DNA of 64,000 nt from Sepiola atlantica (Eukaryota; Mollusca; Cephalopoda; Sepiida; Sepiolidae), in NCBI GenBank assembly GCA_963556195.1, contig OY744523.1, positions 72,138,288 to 72,202,287 on the forward strand, read 5' to 3'. This document shows positions 1 through 10,369 of the stretch, piece after piece. Numbering within the stretch: position 1 is the stretch's first letter; each line of letters begins with the position of its first letter. The translations under genes and the position numbers were made by a program. The notes beneath the pieces were generated by a model, which saw only the letters and a list, made by a program, of their open reading frames with translations, did no database searches and was not told the origin of the DNA.

Positions 1-24
1 ATATAAGTTTCATGGGATTATCAA

Positions 25-219
25 ATTCACATGTATAGCCCGGTTTAGGGGAGATGACAACGTTAGGTTTTTGTAGTTCTTGTAGGGAGGTGTCAACGTT
101 ATCCTACATACAGCACCTGGTATTCCCAAATAGTCACACACATCTGGTACTGAACTAGTTCAACGTTGCTTAACTTCGGTGATCCAACAAAACTGGTGTG
201 TCGACGTAATCATGCCGTA
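25..219 (-). mobile_element. 5S rRNA-derived SINE, copy 1
   Basis: Read on the minus strand, positions 219 to about 104 follow a 5S rRNA gene. The internal promoter Box A (AAGTTAAGCAACG) is intact near 178-166, and the Box C region (GATGTGTGTGACTATTTGGG, then AATACCAGGTGC) lies at about 144-113. About 75 bp of a non-5S tail follows, to about position 30, and the same tail follows the second copy at 52.69-52.88 kb. A shared tail outside the 5S gene means this is a retroposed SINE3-type element rather than a stray 5S pseudogene. Box C carries substitutions relative to a functional 5S gene. The 5' side runs into a (CA)n tract. Confidence 0.72.
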
Positions 220-463
220 CACACACACACACATATCTGACGTCACTTCTAGAAGACCAGGAAGGATTATGTCGGGGAAAAGAAGGTTAATGCGATTTAT
301 TTGTCTAAAGCTCTGTCGAGGCTTGTTATATCAAGCGAAATATTAGATTTAAAAAAGTCAAGATGGAAAAGAAAAAAAATGTTTTGATTTTTGATTTTGA
401 TTTTAATTAAAAAAATATCTGCATCTAACACATGGTTCTTTTAAGACATTTGCCTCTTTCTTT

Positions 464-506
464 ATATATATATATAATATACATATATATATATATATAT
501 TTATAC

Positions 507-573
<67 letters not shown>
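464..573. repeat. (TA)n microsatellite
   Basis: Long, nearly pure TA tract with short interruptions. Open frames across it read as Ile-Tyr repeats and are not genes. Confidence 0.97.
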
Positions 574-574
<1 letters not shown>

Positions 575-864
575 CAAAGGTATTTAAAATTCCAATGGAC
601 GTCTTTATTCAAATGCTGAATTAAAAAAAAATCAATGTAACTATTGACAATTGTTTCGCGCAAAAACGAACAACCAGAAATAAACATATAATTACCAGGA
701 TCTTTCGATTATGTAGCTCATCAGATAACTATCAGATCACTTCCGGAGAATAATCCTAACGCCAAAAAAAATCAAAGCCTTTTCTACGCATTTCTCACAG
801 AAAACAATTAGCTAATGGAACCAGAAGTTCCATTCATAGACAACCGGACATTTTGTATCTCTAA

Positions 865-867
<3 letters not shown>
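574..867. other. AT-rich spacer, no gene seen
   Basis: Unique-looking DNA between two TA tracts. A CTGATGA box on the minus strand near 714-722 is followed by GAAA, but no helix II forms between them. I see no coding signal. Confidence 0.6.

Positions 868-934
<67 letters not shown>
868..934. repeat. (TA)n microsatellite
   Basis: Nearly pure TA tract just beyond the 3' side of the minus-strand tRNA-type SINE at 940-1110. It may have grown from that SINE's AT-rich tail. Confidence 0.95.
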
Positions 935-939
<5 letters not shown>

Positions 940-1110
940 TACTATTTACTTATTAATAGACAAGCTTAGTTTGTATTTTTAAGAATCATCAGTATAAATT
1001 GAAACAACTGACCTACTTACCAACTGGTTCGAACTTAAAGCCCTGGATTTTGTCACCCAACGTCATTTACTCCTGAGCTAGCAGGTTAACAGCGCGATTT
1101 AGACGTGTAA
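940..1110 (-). mobile_element. tRNA-derived SINE (minus strand)
   Basis: On the minus strand an A-box-like TAGCTCAGGAG (about 1080-1070) lies about 45 bp before a B-box-like AAGTTCGAACC (about 1036-1026), which is the spacing of a tRNA-type pol III promoter. About 35 bp further on is CTGATGA (992-986), then a short TTCTT stretch and a worn GAAAC-like sequence, then an AT-rich tail ending in the TA tract. The tail resembles the one at 1230-1150. I read it as a tRNA-headed SINE whose 3' part holds a degenerate hammerhead-like core. Not a functional tRNA: acceptor and anticodon stems are not intact. Confidence 0.6.
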
Positions 1111-1149
1111 TTCTTTTGTCTCAATCAAAATTACTTCCCCTTATCAAGG

Positions 1150-1232
1150 GGCCTTACAATGATAATAAAAAAATAAAATGTATTTATTCATAGACACACT
1201 TGTTTCGTCTTTTGAAGACCCATAGTTATCCA
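1150..1232 (-). mobile_element. SINE 3' tail (minus)
   Basis: On the minus strand the sequence GTCTTCAAAAGACGAAAC (a GTCTT/AAGAC hairpin followed by GAAAC) leads into an AT-rich tail. The tail has the same layout as the one in the 940-1110 element. No pol III head is visible, so this is a 5'-truncated copy. Confidence 0.5.
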
Positions 1233-1302
1233 TGAGCTGATCACGTGTTCAGTTTCAGAAAGTAATTTTTGTCATTCCACTAATTGCATCCATAAAAATG
1301 GC

Positions 1303-1390
1303 GTTCGCCTGAAGAGTTTTGTGCTATAAATAGCTCTGACCGAAACATGGCTGCAACTGTTTTTGTTGTATAAATAAAAATCATTATACC
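1303..1390 (+). mobile_element. SINE 3' tail with hammerhead-like boxes (plus)
   Basis: CTGAAGA at 1309-1315, an inner GCTAT/ATAGC hairpin (1323-1334) and GAAAC at 1342-1346 follow the box order of the hammerhead core. A TA/AT-rich tail follows. The outer part of helix II does not pair, so self-cleavage is unlikely. With the minus tail at 1232-1150 it forms an outward-pointing pair. Confidence 0.45.
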
Positions 1391-1636
1391 TATTCAACAA
1401 TTCTATTCATTGTTGAGCGCTGTTATATAAACACAGTAAGGATTCTTTGGATTTTTTACCCTGTGCATGTTAACTTACCCGAAAAATAAAAATTAGATAA
1501 AATGCAATATTTATAAAATCATGAATTGTTCAAACATCTATCTCGTATATCAAATGCTCTATATTGTATATCGAGCATTGACTATCTGACATAGGATATT
1601 GTTTAAAAATATAACTTTTATCTTATTTTTTTCACT

Positions 1637-1637
1637 T

Positions 1638-1675
<38 letters not shown>

Positions 1676-1682
1676 ATATATA
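1637..1682. repeat. (CA)n(TA)n microsatellite
   Basis: Compound dinucleotide repeat, CA then TA. Confidence 0.95.
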
Positions 1683-1849
1683 AAATTCATCTAAACAGTA
1701 GAACAGCCTATGCAAATTAACCTGCCTTTCTATACCAGCGTACGTCTATGGGACTGGAAAAAAACTAAATGTAAAATTGCCCGAAAATAAATCAGATAAA
1801 ATAAAAATCATAGTTCAGCAAAATTAACCTTTTCACATGGTCACAGTAA

Positions 1850-1978
1850 CTGGGGGACGTTTTGAGCATGTTATATATTATTATCACTGACCGACGGAAA
1901 CAAGTCACCACTTTTCTCCTTATACACTTACACATTGGCGATTCATAGTTATCAATCACAAACATGCACAAACAGAAT

Positions 1979-2030
<52 letters not shown>

Positions 2031-2300
2031 TATATATATATACGCCTCATAATACGTACAAATCATTCTTACCTCCCCTACCTTAAAACGCCCAGAGAGT
2101 ACGTACACTCGAGTACATAAGTATTTGACACTTTACAAACAAGCATAACCTAGATTAAGATACACACACTTTCGTCGGCTAGTCATATTTGAAACTGCAT
2201 GCATATACATATAACTGTATATTAAATATTTACATACACAGAGTATAATTTGCAATTGCCTACACACCTACACTTATATGATACTAAATATATGTATTTT
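1850..2300 (+). repeat. Dispersed repeat, copy 1 (pairs with 39.05-39.43 kb)
   Basis: The stretch from about 1905 to 2300 shares order and wording with 39100-39430 in the same orientation. Shared stretches include TTACACATTGG, ACGCCCAGA, TTAAGATAC, TCGGCTAG and AATTTGCAAT-like words. This copy has an extra (TA)n block at about 1980-2040 that the other copy lacks, so the microsatellite grew inside the repeat. No coding capacity seen; family unknown to me. Confidence 0.65.
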
Positions 2301-2436
2301 TTATTTTATTGATTGAGTTATGTAACGTGAGGACGAAACCGGTGGGCTGTTTTTTTGTTGTTGTTGTGGGTGTTGTTGTTTTCGTTTATTTGTTATTATC
2401 TAGTTTTAACTTTTAAATCATGAATAAGACATGTCT

Positions 2437-2870
2437 TTCCATCATAATCTACCACCAATGAACCCCAATGTGTATTTATTTGTACATAAATATATAAATA
2501 AATATATATCCGAACTGTCACACAAAAATAAGCAAGTAAAATCCTGCCGAACGAAACCATTTCCTGTTTATAAAGCAAAGCCGAAAGTAACTAGTAGGTT
2601 ATGCAATACCCGGCCGTCTTAAATGAATTCGGAAAGAAAGCATTCACTCTATTTCCATAATGAGACGTTTTTCATTTTTCCCTTTCTTCTTTCTATATCG
2701 ATTGATACGGTTTTCTTTCTTTTTTTAAATGTTCCCGTTTGCGACGATTTGTTTTCTTTCTTTTTAGTCTGCTTTGTTATCTTCACCGATTTAGACGTTG
2801 TTTTATATGAATCTGAATATTAGTGCGAACGCTAGCGAAGTATAATTCTTTTTCCGTAATTTTGACTAGG
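2437..2870 (-). repeat. Five-copy dispersed repeat, copy D
   Basis: Reverse complement of the repeat seen at 43.25, 45.41 and 51.39 kb. Landmarks are GTCTTAAATGAATTCGGAAAG (2617-2637), the CTGTCACACAAAA region (2515-2527) and the terminal CTAGCGAAGTATAATTCTTTT region (about 2832-2852). The two short open frames here (63 and 66 aa) do not match anything I recognise and fall inside the repeat, so I do not call genes. Confidence 0.7.
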
Positions 2871-3973
2871 GAGGGAGGTGTACATTCGTTGAAGTAATAA
2901 AGTTTTGTACCCCAGAAAAAGTTATTATATGTACATTAGGGACCTCCCATTGGTTGTGAACTATTTATCCCCCCCCCCTATATGTAACACGATGTAACTT
3001 TAATTTAGATTAAGATTATCAACAAAACTTTTTTACCATTCAAAAGAGGATACATAAAATAAACTGCTGATGTTTTTTTAGAATTTTTCCAGCATAGGAA
3101 ACTCATGAAAATGTGAAGTTAAAATGTTGTTTACTTTTTTTACGTAATAAAATAACGTTCTTATGTATAAGCATTTCTGCGCGCTCTGATAGGCATATTT
3201 TTAATAAATCTCGCATAAATCAGGTTATGGCCAGATCTTCACGAAATTTTCAATACTTATTCACTATAGGACTAATTTATCTTTAAAATGCTGTTTTTTT
3301 GAAATATATTAGGGAAAATATTTTTTTTACGTGACCCTATTTCATTTTATGAAATATTGAACGAAATATATTCAGGTCCGGCGGGTTTTTTAAAAAACAC
3401 ATTGGATTAATTTTATTAAATTTTACGTCCACATATTTTAGTAAACTGGTCCGTGAATGCACAAATAAAAAGTTGAAATAAAAGCAATATTATTATGTTT
3501 TGAATTTTTTTTTACCTTTTCTCAATAAAATATACTGTGATTTATTGAAATGAAAAAAAAAAGTTTTACGAAATAATTTTTATTTTCAGAGACATTTATT
3601 CATTTGATCGAGTTTATCGGTTAGTCAAAATGTTTAAAAACATTTTTGAAAATATGTGTTCTAAATTTTTCAAAATATGTTAATATAATATAGCCCGAAG
3701 TATTAGGAATCGTAAAAGACCAAAGTTGTATACGACCTGAGGTCGTATACAACTTTGTATACGTCGACCTCATATGTACTTGGAAAAAAAGTCCTTCATT
3801 TGCTAGAAGTAAGAAAGCCTTTTTTGCCGTAGCTAGTTTCGCCGCAACTATGGAACGAAATACTAGCCGTAATTAACGCGGTTCATTTTTAGAGTGAAAT
3901 TGACGCACGCTAATTAATTTGTAGAGCTAAGCTCATTCTTAAAAAAAACGTTGACAAAAGTAAGTATAAATTA

Positions 3974-4011
<38 letters not shown>

Positions 4012-4400
4012 TTATAATACTTTTTATCATTTTTCTTTTTTCAAATTAAAATGTTTATCCATTCAGAATTTTCTTTCGAAATTTCGAAATAAAAACTTAT
4101 TTTTACTTTGAATTTTTATTATTCAATGGACGAATATTTTTAATCATTAACAAACCACAATACTTTCTCCATTTTCATTTTCAGTTTAATTTTTATTATA
4201 TAAAATTTAACCCAAATTTAAGTCAAATGCTACCAAAACAAAATAGATCAAATCGTTACTTGCAGTAGTATTTTAAAATTAAACGTGACTGGGGAATCTT
4301 ATACTATTGTCAACAGAACGAGAGCGGGCTTAACAAATAAATGTGCAACAAATAAATGTTACCAGAGAGCTAACTTGAGTTACTCAACTACCTACCTGGA
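2871..4400. other. AT-rich DNA without a recognisable gene
   Basis: Long A/T runs and short poly-T tracts. It holds the palindrome at 3721-3757 and an (ATT)n tract near 3977-4006. No coding frame or TE protein fragment was recognised. Confidence 0.6.
3721..3757. repeat. Perfect 37-bp palindrome
   Basis: Two perfect 18-bp arms (CAAAGTTGTATACGACCT and its reverse complement) are separated by one G. Such a perfect palindrome in otherwise worn DNA suggests a recent origin, such as a collapsed foldback element. Confidence 0.9.
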
Positions 4401-6420
4401 TAAGTTTATTTGTTTTTAACTTATTTTAAAGGGTTGTTTTTTGGTTTCAAAGATGCCGTATCCACTCTTCCGTTTCGGCGAGAAAAAGAAAGATGGCTGA
4501 CATTTATATTTATGTATCAAAATTGTCGTCCGGTACCATTCGGCTCGTCAACACTCGGGCGTTTGCGTAGGACAGCCGAACACTTCCGAGTCGAACCTCA
4601 CGAAAACTGGTTCAGGATCGATATCAATACCTTAATAAATATAGTATTTGTAAAAATAAAATCCTAAAATTATCCATTTTAATATTCTTTCCTTAAACAA
4701 AAGTAAATACTAGTTTAAGCAGGTAAGTTATTTAGGCAATTGCAATAAAAAAGAAGTAATAAATCTGTCTAAAAAATGTGCAACTCAAGGAAAATGTAAA
4801 AAAAAACCCGTTAATTTTGTCTACAACATAATGAAAGTAATTAATTTTATCAGTTTTAGACATCCATAGGTACATAACATCTCGCAATGTCGCACATGAT
4901 AATGCTAATTTTTTGTGTAAACAAGACATCCAGCCGTAGAAAAAGAAAATTTCGTACTTGTATCGCAAGATAAAGAAGGGTTTCTTTCCCAAATAGATAA
5001 TTTAATCTTTAAATAAACTATTTTGCTTTAAAACAACTTCCTATAAGTATAACTTTATTTTAGGGAGATTTTTAAATACACTACATGGAACGCGAATGTA
5101 TGAATTTCTTAAAGAAAGCAGAAACTGGTGACGTCAGCGATTCTGTGGCTGCGATTGGAGGTCCCTAATGTTTATTTACTCCTCGCGGAGTTAGGCACAA
5201 GGCCAGTTTTTATCTTACTCCCACAAGTAAGATGTGACCCAAGATCGGGTCGAGCAAGTGGGGTTAAAAGCCAGCGCTCGAGAGGTGAGCACTCTGGCCA
5301 TTTAAAAATTGCCTGGGCAGCCCCGTCGGCATTCCCCGGTAGGGGCGCCTCAGACAGTAAGCAATAAACTTACTCCTCCCCAAAGAGGGGAGGCGAAGCC
5401 TGGGAGGGTGGACCTCCTAGAACTGCACAGGACAGGCGTGCAGTATCCATCGGAACAGATACTAATGTACATGCATATTATTCGCCTGCTATTAAACGGT
5501 TTCCAACTATCTATTCAGTTTTGGGCTTACAATAGAAAGCAAGCACCAGTAACTTTACTTTTCGTAATCCCGTAAATAAACTCAGGTAATATTTGGAGGC
5601 ATGTCGTACGTAAGCCCAAGGGTAAAGATCTATCGTGTCTCAGAGCGTAAATAATTCACCCCCGTTGTCAGACGAGTACAATTGTGAAGAAGACACTTGA
5701 TCTGTGCTCTCGAACCGGTCCGCCCCTTTTGAACCGGCCTGTGATAAAGTCTACTGGTGGGGAGGGGGAACGACACAGTCGTCATTTGTGTGTACGACCT
5801 GACGGCGCCCGTGTTGGTAGCGACACGTTTGTGACTCTGAGGAATGGCGTCGGAGAATTAAGTTACTGACACAGTCTGTTTTTCTCCCGGTTCAAATTAC
5901 CTGGAAATAAAGTGTCTCGTCTGGTGTCGACGCGGGTTTTGTTCGGACACGTCCACGCATCTCTATCAGAGGTACCGTCCGTCAGTTTGTCTTGGTTCAG
6001 TTCGAAGTTGCATTTTCATCGCTTAACACACAGAATTAGTTTTTAAATTAAATGGATAAGCAAAAACCAAAATGACATATTTTGTTTTAACACCGTATTT
6101 TTTTTAACTTTTAACTTCTGTTTTTTCGCTTATATGTTTATAGCAAAAAAAATCTATTTTAAAAATATGTTTTTAAGTACGATCCAATTTTTTTAATATT
6201 TCTTTGTAAAACATTAAATTTTACGACAATAAATTAATAGTTTCTGGTGCGTCTGTATTATTGGGGACAGATGAAATTTTCATTTTTATTTTAGAAGAGT
6301 CAGTTGGAAGGGGTGATAATTCAAACTGTTTTTTGTTGTTGTTGTAACCGTAACCCATGAGGAAAATCCAGAAATAAGAAAATAAATTTAAAGACAAAGG
6401 TAATTATGTTGGATAATGGC
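4401..6420. other. Unassigned, partly GC-richer region with short ORFs
   Basis: Short open frames at 4410-4667, 5128-5367, 5309-5575 and 5684-5869 have no motif I recognise. The 5.1-6.0 kb part is less AT-rich than its surroundings and includes a CRE-like TGACGTCA at about 5131 and paired CCTCCCC/GGGGAGG words near 5375-5393. The 5380-5465 stretch loosely resembles the minisatellite at 7.35-7.70 kb (shared CTCC, GGGAGG and GAACAGATACTA words). It could be a worn LTR or 5' UTR of a retroelement; I cannot decide. Confidence 0.35.
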
Positions 6421-6996
6421 CCGGCACATGTTCGTCTTTTCCCACAGTCCGTTTTTCACAACTTTTTACTGGCCAGTTTTTTTTCTTTTTTCGGTGTACA
6501 CTTACCTATCAGGCTGCTAGAGAATTCCGCGGTTTTTTGAAAAAAAGAATTCAAATATTTAACATTTTAGGAGGGGGGGTCAGTTTCCAATCTTAATTCA
6601 ACGTAGACTGATCCCCCTCTTTTTGACCATCTCAATTTTTTTTTTTAATTTTTTCCGTGTACAATTACTTATCATGTCAATAGAGAATTCCGGGGGTTTT
6701 TTAAAGAAATTTTTAAAAATTGAGATTTTAAGACGGGGGATCAGTTTTCAATGTAAATCATTATAGACTGATTCCCCTCTTTATGACCCTATCAATTTTT
6801 TAAAATTATTTTTCTGCTTACAATTACCTATCATGTCGCGAGAGAATTCCGGGTTTTTTGGAAATAATTTTTTTTTAAATTGAGATTTTAAGACTGGGGA
6901 TCAGTCTTGTTCGTCTTTTACCATAGTCCGTTTTTCACGACTTTGTACGTCTTAAAATCTCAATTTTTTTAAATTTCTTTCCAAAACCCCCGGAAT
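6421..6996. repeat. Complex tandem and inverted repeat
   Basis: A unit of about 165 bp recurs. The words TATCA..AGAGAATTCCG appear near 6502-6532, 6669-6693 and 6828-6851, each followed by a poly-T-rich stretch and a GGGGATCAG-type word. A 40-bp direct repeat (TGTTCGTCTTTT region) begins at 6429 and again at 6908. The block 6688-6735 is inverted at 6949-6996. The same GAATTCTCTAGCGACATGATA word occurs in reverse orientation at 54.23-54.34 kb, so the unit is dispersed as well as tandem. Confidence 0.75.
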
Positions 6997-7352
6997 GAAC
7001 CGCCGCAACATGCTAGTATTCTCCGAACCGTGTAAATACAGGTCTGGTTGAGGCTCTCACTCATCGGTCTATACATTTTACTTGATCCATCACGACCACT
7101 GTGTGTAGTACCAGTCGAGTGTGTGTGTTTTTTTTAGAGGAGGGCAGATTATTTGATTTCTGGTAGTTTCTGTTCTTTTGAGCTCGTGTAATGATTTTCT
7201 TCTACTTCTACTACTACTTATTATAATTATTATTAGTAATTGTAGTAGTAGTAGTAGTAGCAGCAATAATAATTGTTGCTCGTATATATAATGTACGAGT
7301 TGAGTTTGCTAATGAACATTCGATTATGAATATGTCTTCTTCGCGTACGTTC

Positions 7353-7705
7353 TCTCCTCCTCAAATGACGAGGTAATGGGAGGATGATCTCCTGATAACA
7401 GAACAGATACTACACGACGCCCCCAAGGAGGATGTAATGTCTGGTATGATGGTCTCATGACAACGCACAGGTACTATGCTACGCACCTAACCCCTAAAAA
7501 GGTAAAAATGTAATCCCTGTGATGATGGTATCATGACCACAGAACAGATATTATACTACCCAAAAAAAACAAAAAGGAGTAGGTAATGCCTAGGAGGATG
7601 GTGTCATCGCAAACGAACATATACTACACTACCACCTCAAAGTAGGAGATAATGCATGGGAGGATAAGCCCATTACAATATAACAGGTACTACAATACCC
7701 CCTGA
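7353..7705 (+). repeat. Degenerate minisatellite, about 61-76 bp unit
   Basis: Five loose copies. Each has GTAATG or similar, then GGATGATGGTCTCATGAC-like and GAACAGATACTACAC-like words. The start word recurs at about 7374, 7435, 7511, 7584 and 7650. High divergence between copies implies an old array. Confidence 0.7.
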
Positions 7706-8244
7706 TTTAGACATTGAAAGAAATTACATTAGTCTGAAATAGGAAATTAATTGAGCATTAAAAGACAGTACAATAGTACAATTAATAGAATAGCATAGTT
7801 TCGGTTTCAGACATGCATATACCAAATCTCCATTAGTGATAGATTATTAGGTTATCCTACTAACGGTGCTTCCACACAGAATGCGATAAATTACGTGTAT
7901 AAGACTTAGGAATGGTATTATGTTGTCGTTTTTATTAAATAATATTAACTGAGGAATCATTTCGAGTAAAAATCCAAGTAGTAGTACGCACAAAAACGTG
8001 TGAAAAACACGGTTGAACACTATGAACTATCGAAGAAATTCGTAAATAATCTCAAATTCATCCAATATGGCTGCCAAGTGTCACGTTTTAGATCGACCGG
8101 AATGTGTTGAACGAAAAACGAACTCTTCACCGAAAGCAATAAGCAAAAAAGTATACAAGAAGCGTTAATAAAAAATATTTTTTAACACTAAATTATTTTT
8201 ATACCTAATTTAATTTTTTAAAATAAAATAATATATCTATTAAT

Positions 8245-8300
8245 AATGGAGTTTATGTATCTGTCTGTCTGTCTTTCTGTATGTCTGTCTGAAGCCGAAA
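8245..8300. repeat. (TCTG)n microsatellite
   Basis: Imperfect tetranucleotide run. Flanks are AT-rich with no gene seen. Confidence 0.8.
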
Positions 8301-8639
8301 CTCCATCAGAGTAGTATAAATATTTACTAAGTCCGCCAGCTTCATTATATACTACTACAAAAACTGCCGTAAACACTATGCGCATTTCTCAATTTACATA
8401 ATCAATTGCTTTTCAACTTCTAATAAATTAGTATTCGAAAATATACACTCATGATTGTTTTCTTCAGATTTCCACATGTATTTACGCTATTTTGCTCGCT
8501 AATAATCTTACTTATAAGGTATAATGATTACTTTTATTATTTATATATATATATGAAATGAGTTACGTAGTTATTTTATCTACGTCCAACTGATTGAACA
8601 GCGTGCGTTAATCCATTGAAACGGTTACCTCCCTCTGAA

Positions 8640-9640
8640 CGGGCGCGTTATTTCAAATGTAAACAAAACGTTGGCATTTAACCGTGTTACTTTAACTCTG
8701 ATTTATTTTATTAAAACGTTTTGAGTTTGTTTATTTTCTTAATCTTATAAGCCATTATGTTTTAAAACACAAATTTATTGAATCAAATTCTTTAATTAAA
8801 ATAATAATAGATTTAAAAATTACTATTTAAAAAAACACACATTATAATGAATTTAGTTTAGGTAAACATTTCTTTTCGATAGCATTAACAAAACTATTCG
8901 CGTTTACTGCATTTGATTTTTCAATAGTTTTATTTTAGGTACACCTTCTTTTCCGATTTGAAAAACATCCAATATTATCATCTTTTCACAACCATAACTG
9001 TGTTTAAGATTTAGTTTTTATTATACCGTGTTCTATTTATTAAAATAAAAGATGTGATTTTTTTTCTTTTCTGTCAACAAAACAACTAACACATTGTACT
9101 GGAAAACTATATAACTGATTTTAGAATCAAATTGTTTAATTTAAAAAAGGTCATTTAACAAACACACACACACATTCTAATGAATTTAATTTAGGTAAAC
9201 TTTCTTTCCGACAGATTTACTTAACTAATCGTGTTCACTGTATTTGATTTTTTTGTGCGTTTTCACTGTATGACCCGCGCTAACTTTGACCCCGTCGTTA
9301 GCGTTAGGGTCAAAGTGGGGGTTAGGGTTAGGGTTTAAGGTTAGGATTAGGGGCATGGTCAAAGTCAGCGCGGGTCCTACAGTAAAAGAGTACCGCCTTT
9401 TTAATTGTTTTATTATAGTTACACCTTTTTTCCAATTTGAAAAATACTGTTCGCTGTATTTAGTTTTTTAAATTGTTGCCTTTAACAATTTTATTGTATC
9501 AAATTGTTTAATGAAAATAATAATTGATTAAAAAATTACTATTTAAAAACACACATTCTAATGAATTTAATTTAGGTAAACTTCTTCTCGGGGGCATTTA
9601 AATAACTAATCGTGTTCGCTGTATTTGATTTTTTTACTGT
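8640..9640 (+). repeat. Tandem repeat, about 333-bp unit, three copies
   Basis: The phrase AATGAATTTAATTTAGGTAA recurs at 8846, 9179 and 9560. It is each time preceded by AATTGTTTAA-type and ACACACATT words and followed by a TTTGATTTTT word. Spacing is 333 and 381 bp; the second interval is longer because of the small inverted-repeat element at 9262-9385. Confidence 0.75.
9262..9385. mobile_element. MITE with telomere-like core
   Basis: Terminal inverted repeats of about 28 bp: TTTCACTGTATGACCCGCGC at the left, and at the right the reverse complement of TTTACTGTAGGACCCGCGC. They enclose a short core with GTTAGGGTTAGGGTTT, that is two to three TTAGGG-type units. It sits inside one copy of the 333-bp tandem repeat, where the sister copies lack it, so it looks like an insertion. 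No transposase. Superfamily not determined. Confidence 0.7.
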
Positions 9641-9925
9641 TTTTCTTCTTTTTTTTTAAATTAAAAATATTTATATGTATGGAGGAGGATAAAAAAATTG
9701 GAGGGGGGGCGGTCAAAAATAAAAAATTTTCTCTATTCTTAACTAAAAATATTTCTATGTATGTGGGAGAGTAAAATAAAAAAAAATGAGGAGGGGCCAA
9801 AAAAAACTTTTTCTTTCTTTTGAAACTAAAAATATTTCTATTTATGGTGGAAGGTAAAACAAAAATCGGGGTCGAGTCGATTTTTTTTAAATATTTATTT
9901 TCAACTAAAAATATTCTTGGTCATA
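9640..9925 (+). repeat. Minisatellite, about 80-bp unit, four copies
   Basis: The word CTAAAAATATTTCTATGTATG (or close variants) recurs with TAAAAAT at 9662, 9744, 9827 and 9906. A GGAGGGG-type block and an A-run lie between copies. Confidence 0.8.
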
Positions 9926-10169
9926 AACAAAGAAAATCAATGTCTAACCACCCAAGAAATATGACTGGGCCTCCATCGGTTTATGCGTGAGCGTTCATTT
10001 CTGACGCAGCAGCCTAGCAAAAATATGCGACCGGAGGGAGTATATATTTGCTAGTATTTATAATTATACACGGCTTTGCTTCGTTTCGTTTCTCTAGATG
10101 AACAATTCTGCTTTTCTATCGCATCGTTCGAGATTTTACTCCTACTTTCCTACTATCATAATATGAAAA

Positions 10170-10172
<3 letters not shown>

Positions 10173-10238
<66 letters not shown>
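10173..10238. repeat. (CT)n(TA)n microsatellite
   Basis: Compound CT then TA tract. Confidence 0.96.
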
Positions 10239-10241
<3 letters not shown>

Positions 10242-10296
10242 TATTTTACTAAAATGTGTACTTTTTCTGTGTGGAAGCATCGTTAGTAGGATAACC

Positions 10297-10297
10297 G

Positions 10298-10369
<72 letters not shown>
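10297..10369. repeat. (ATT)n microsatellite, likely retrotransposon tail
   Basis: Pure ATT tract. On the minus strand it is an (AAT)n tail directly following the 3' UTR of the I/Jockey-like copy that starts near 11310. Confidence 0.9.

Noticed and set aside
464..573. Ile-Tyr-rich open frames here and in every other TA tract
   Set aside because: They are translations of (TA)n microsatellites and occur on both strands; no coding evidence.
690..730. Minus-strand CTGATGA followed by GAAA
   Set aside because: The bases between the boxes cannot form helix II and no cleavage triplet is placed correctly.
9320..9345. Telomere end or long interstitial telomere array
   Set aside because: Only two to three TTAGGG-type units, enclosed by inverted repeats of a MITE.
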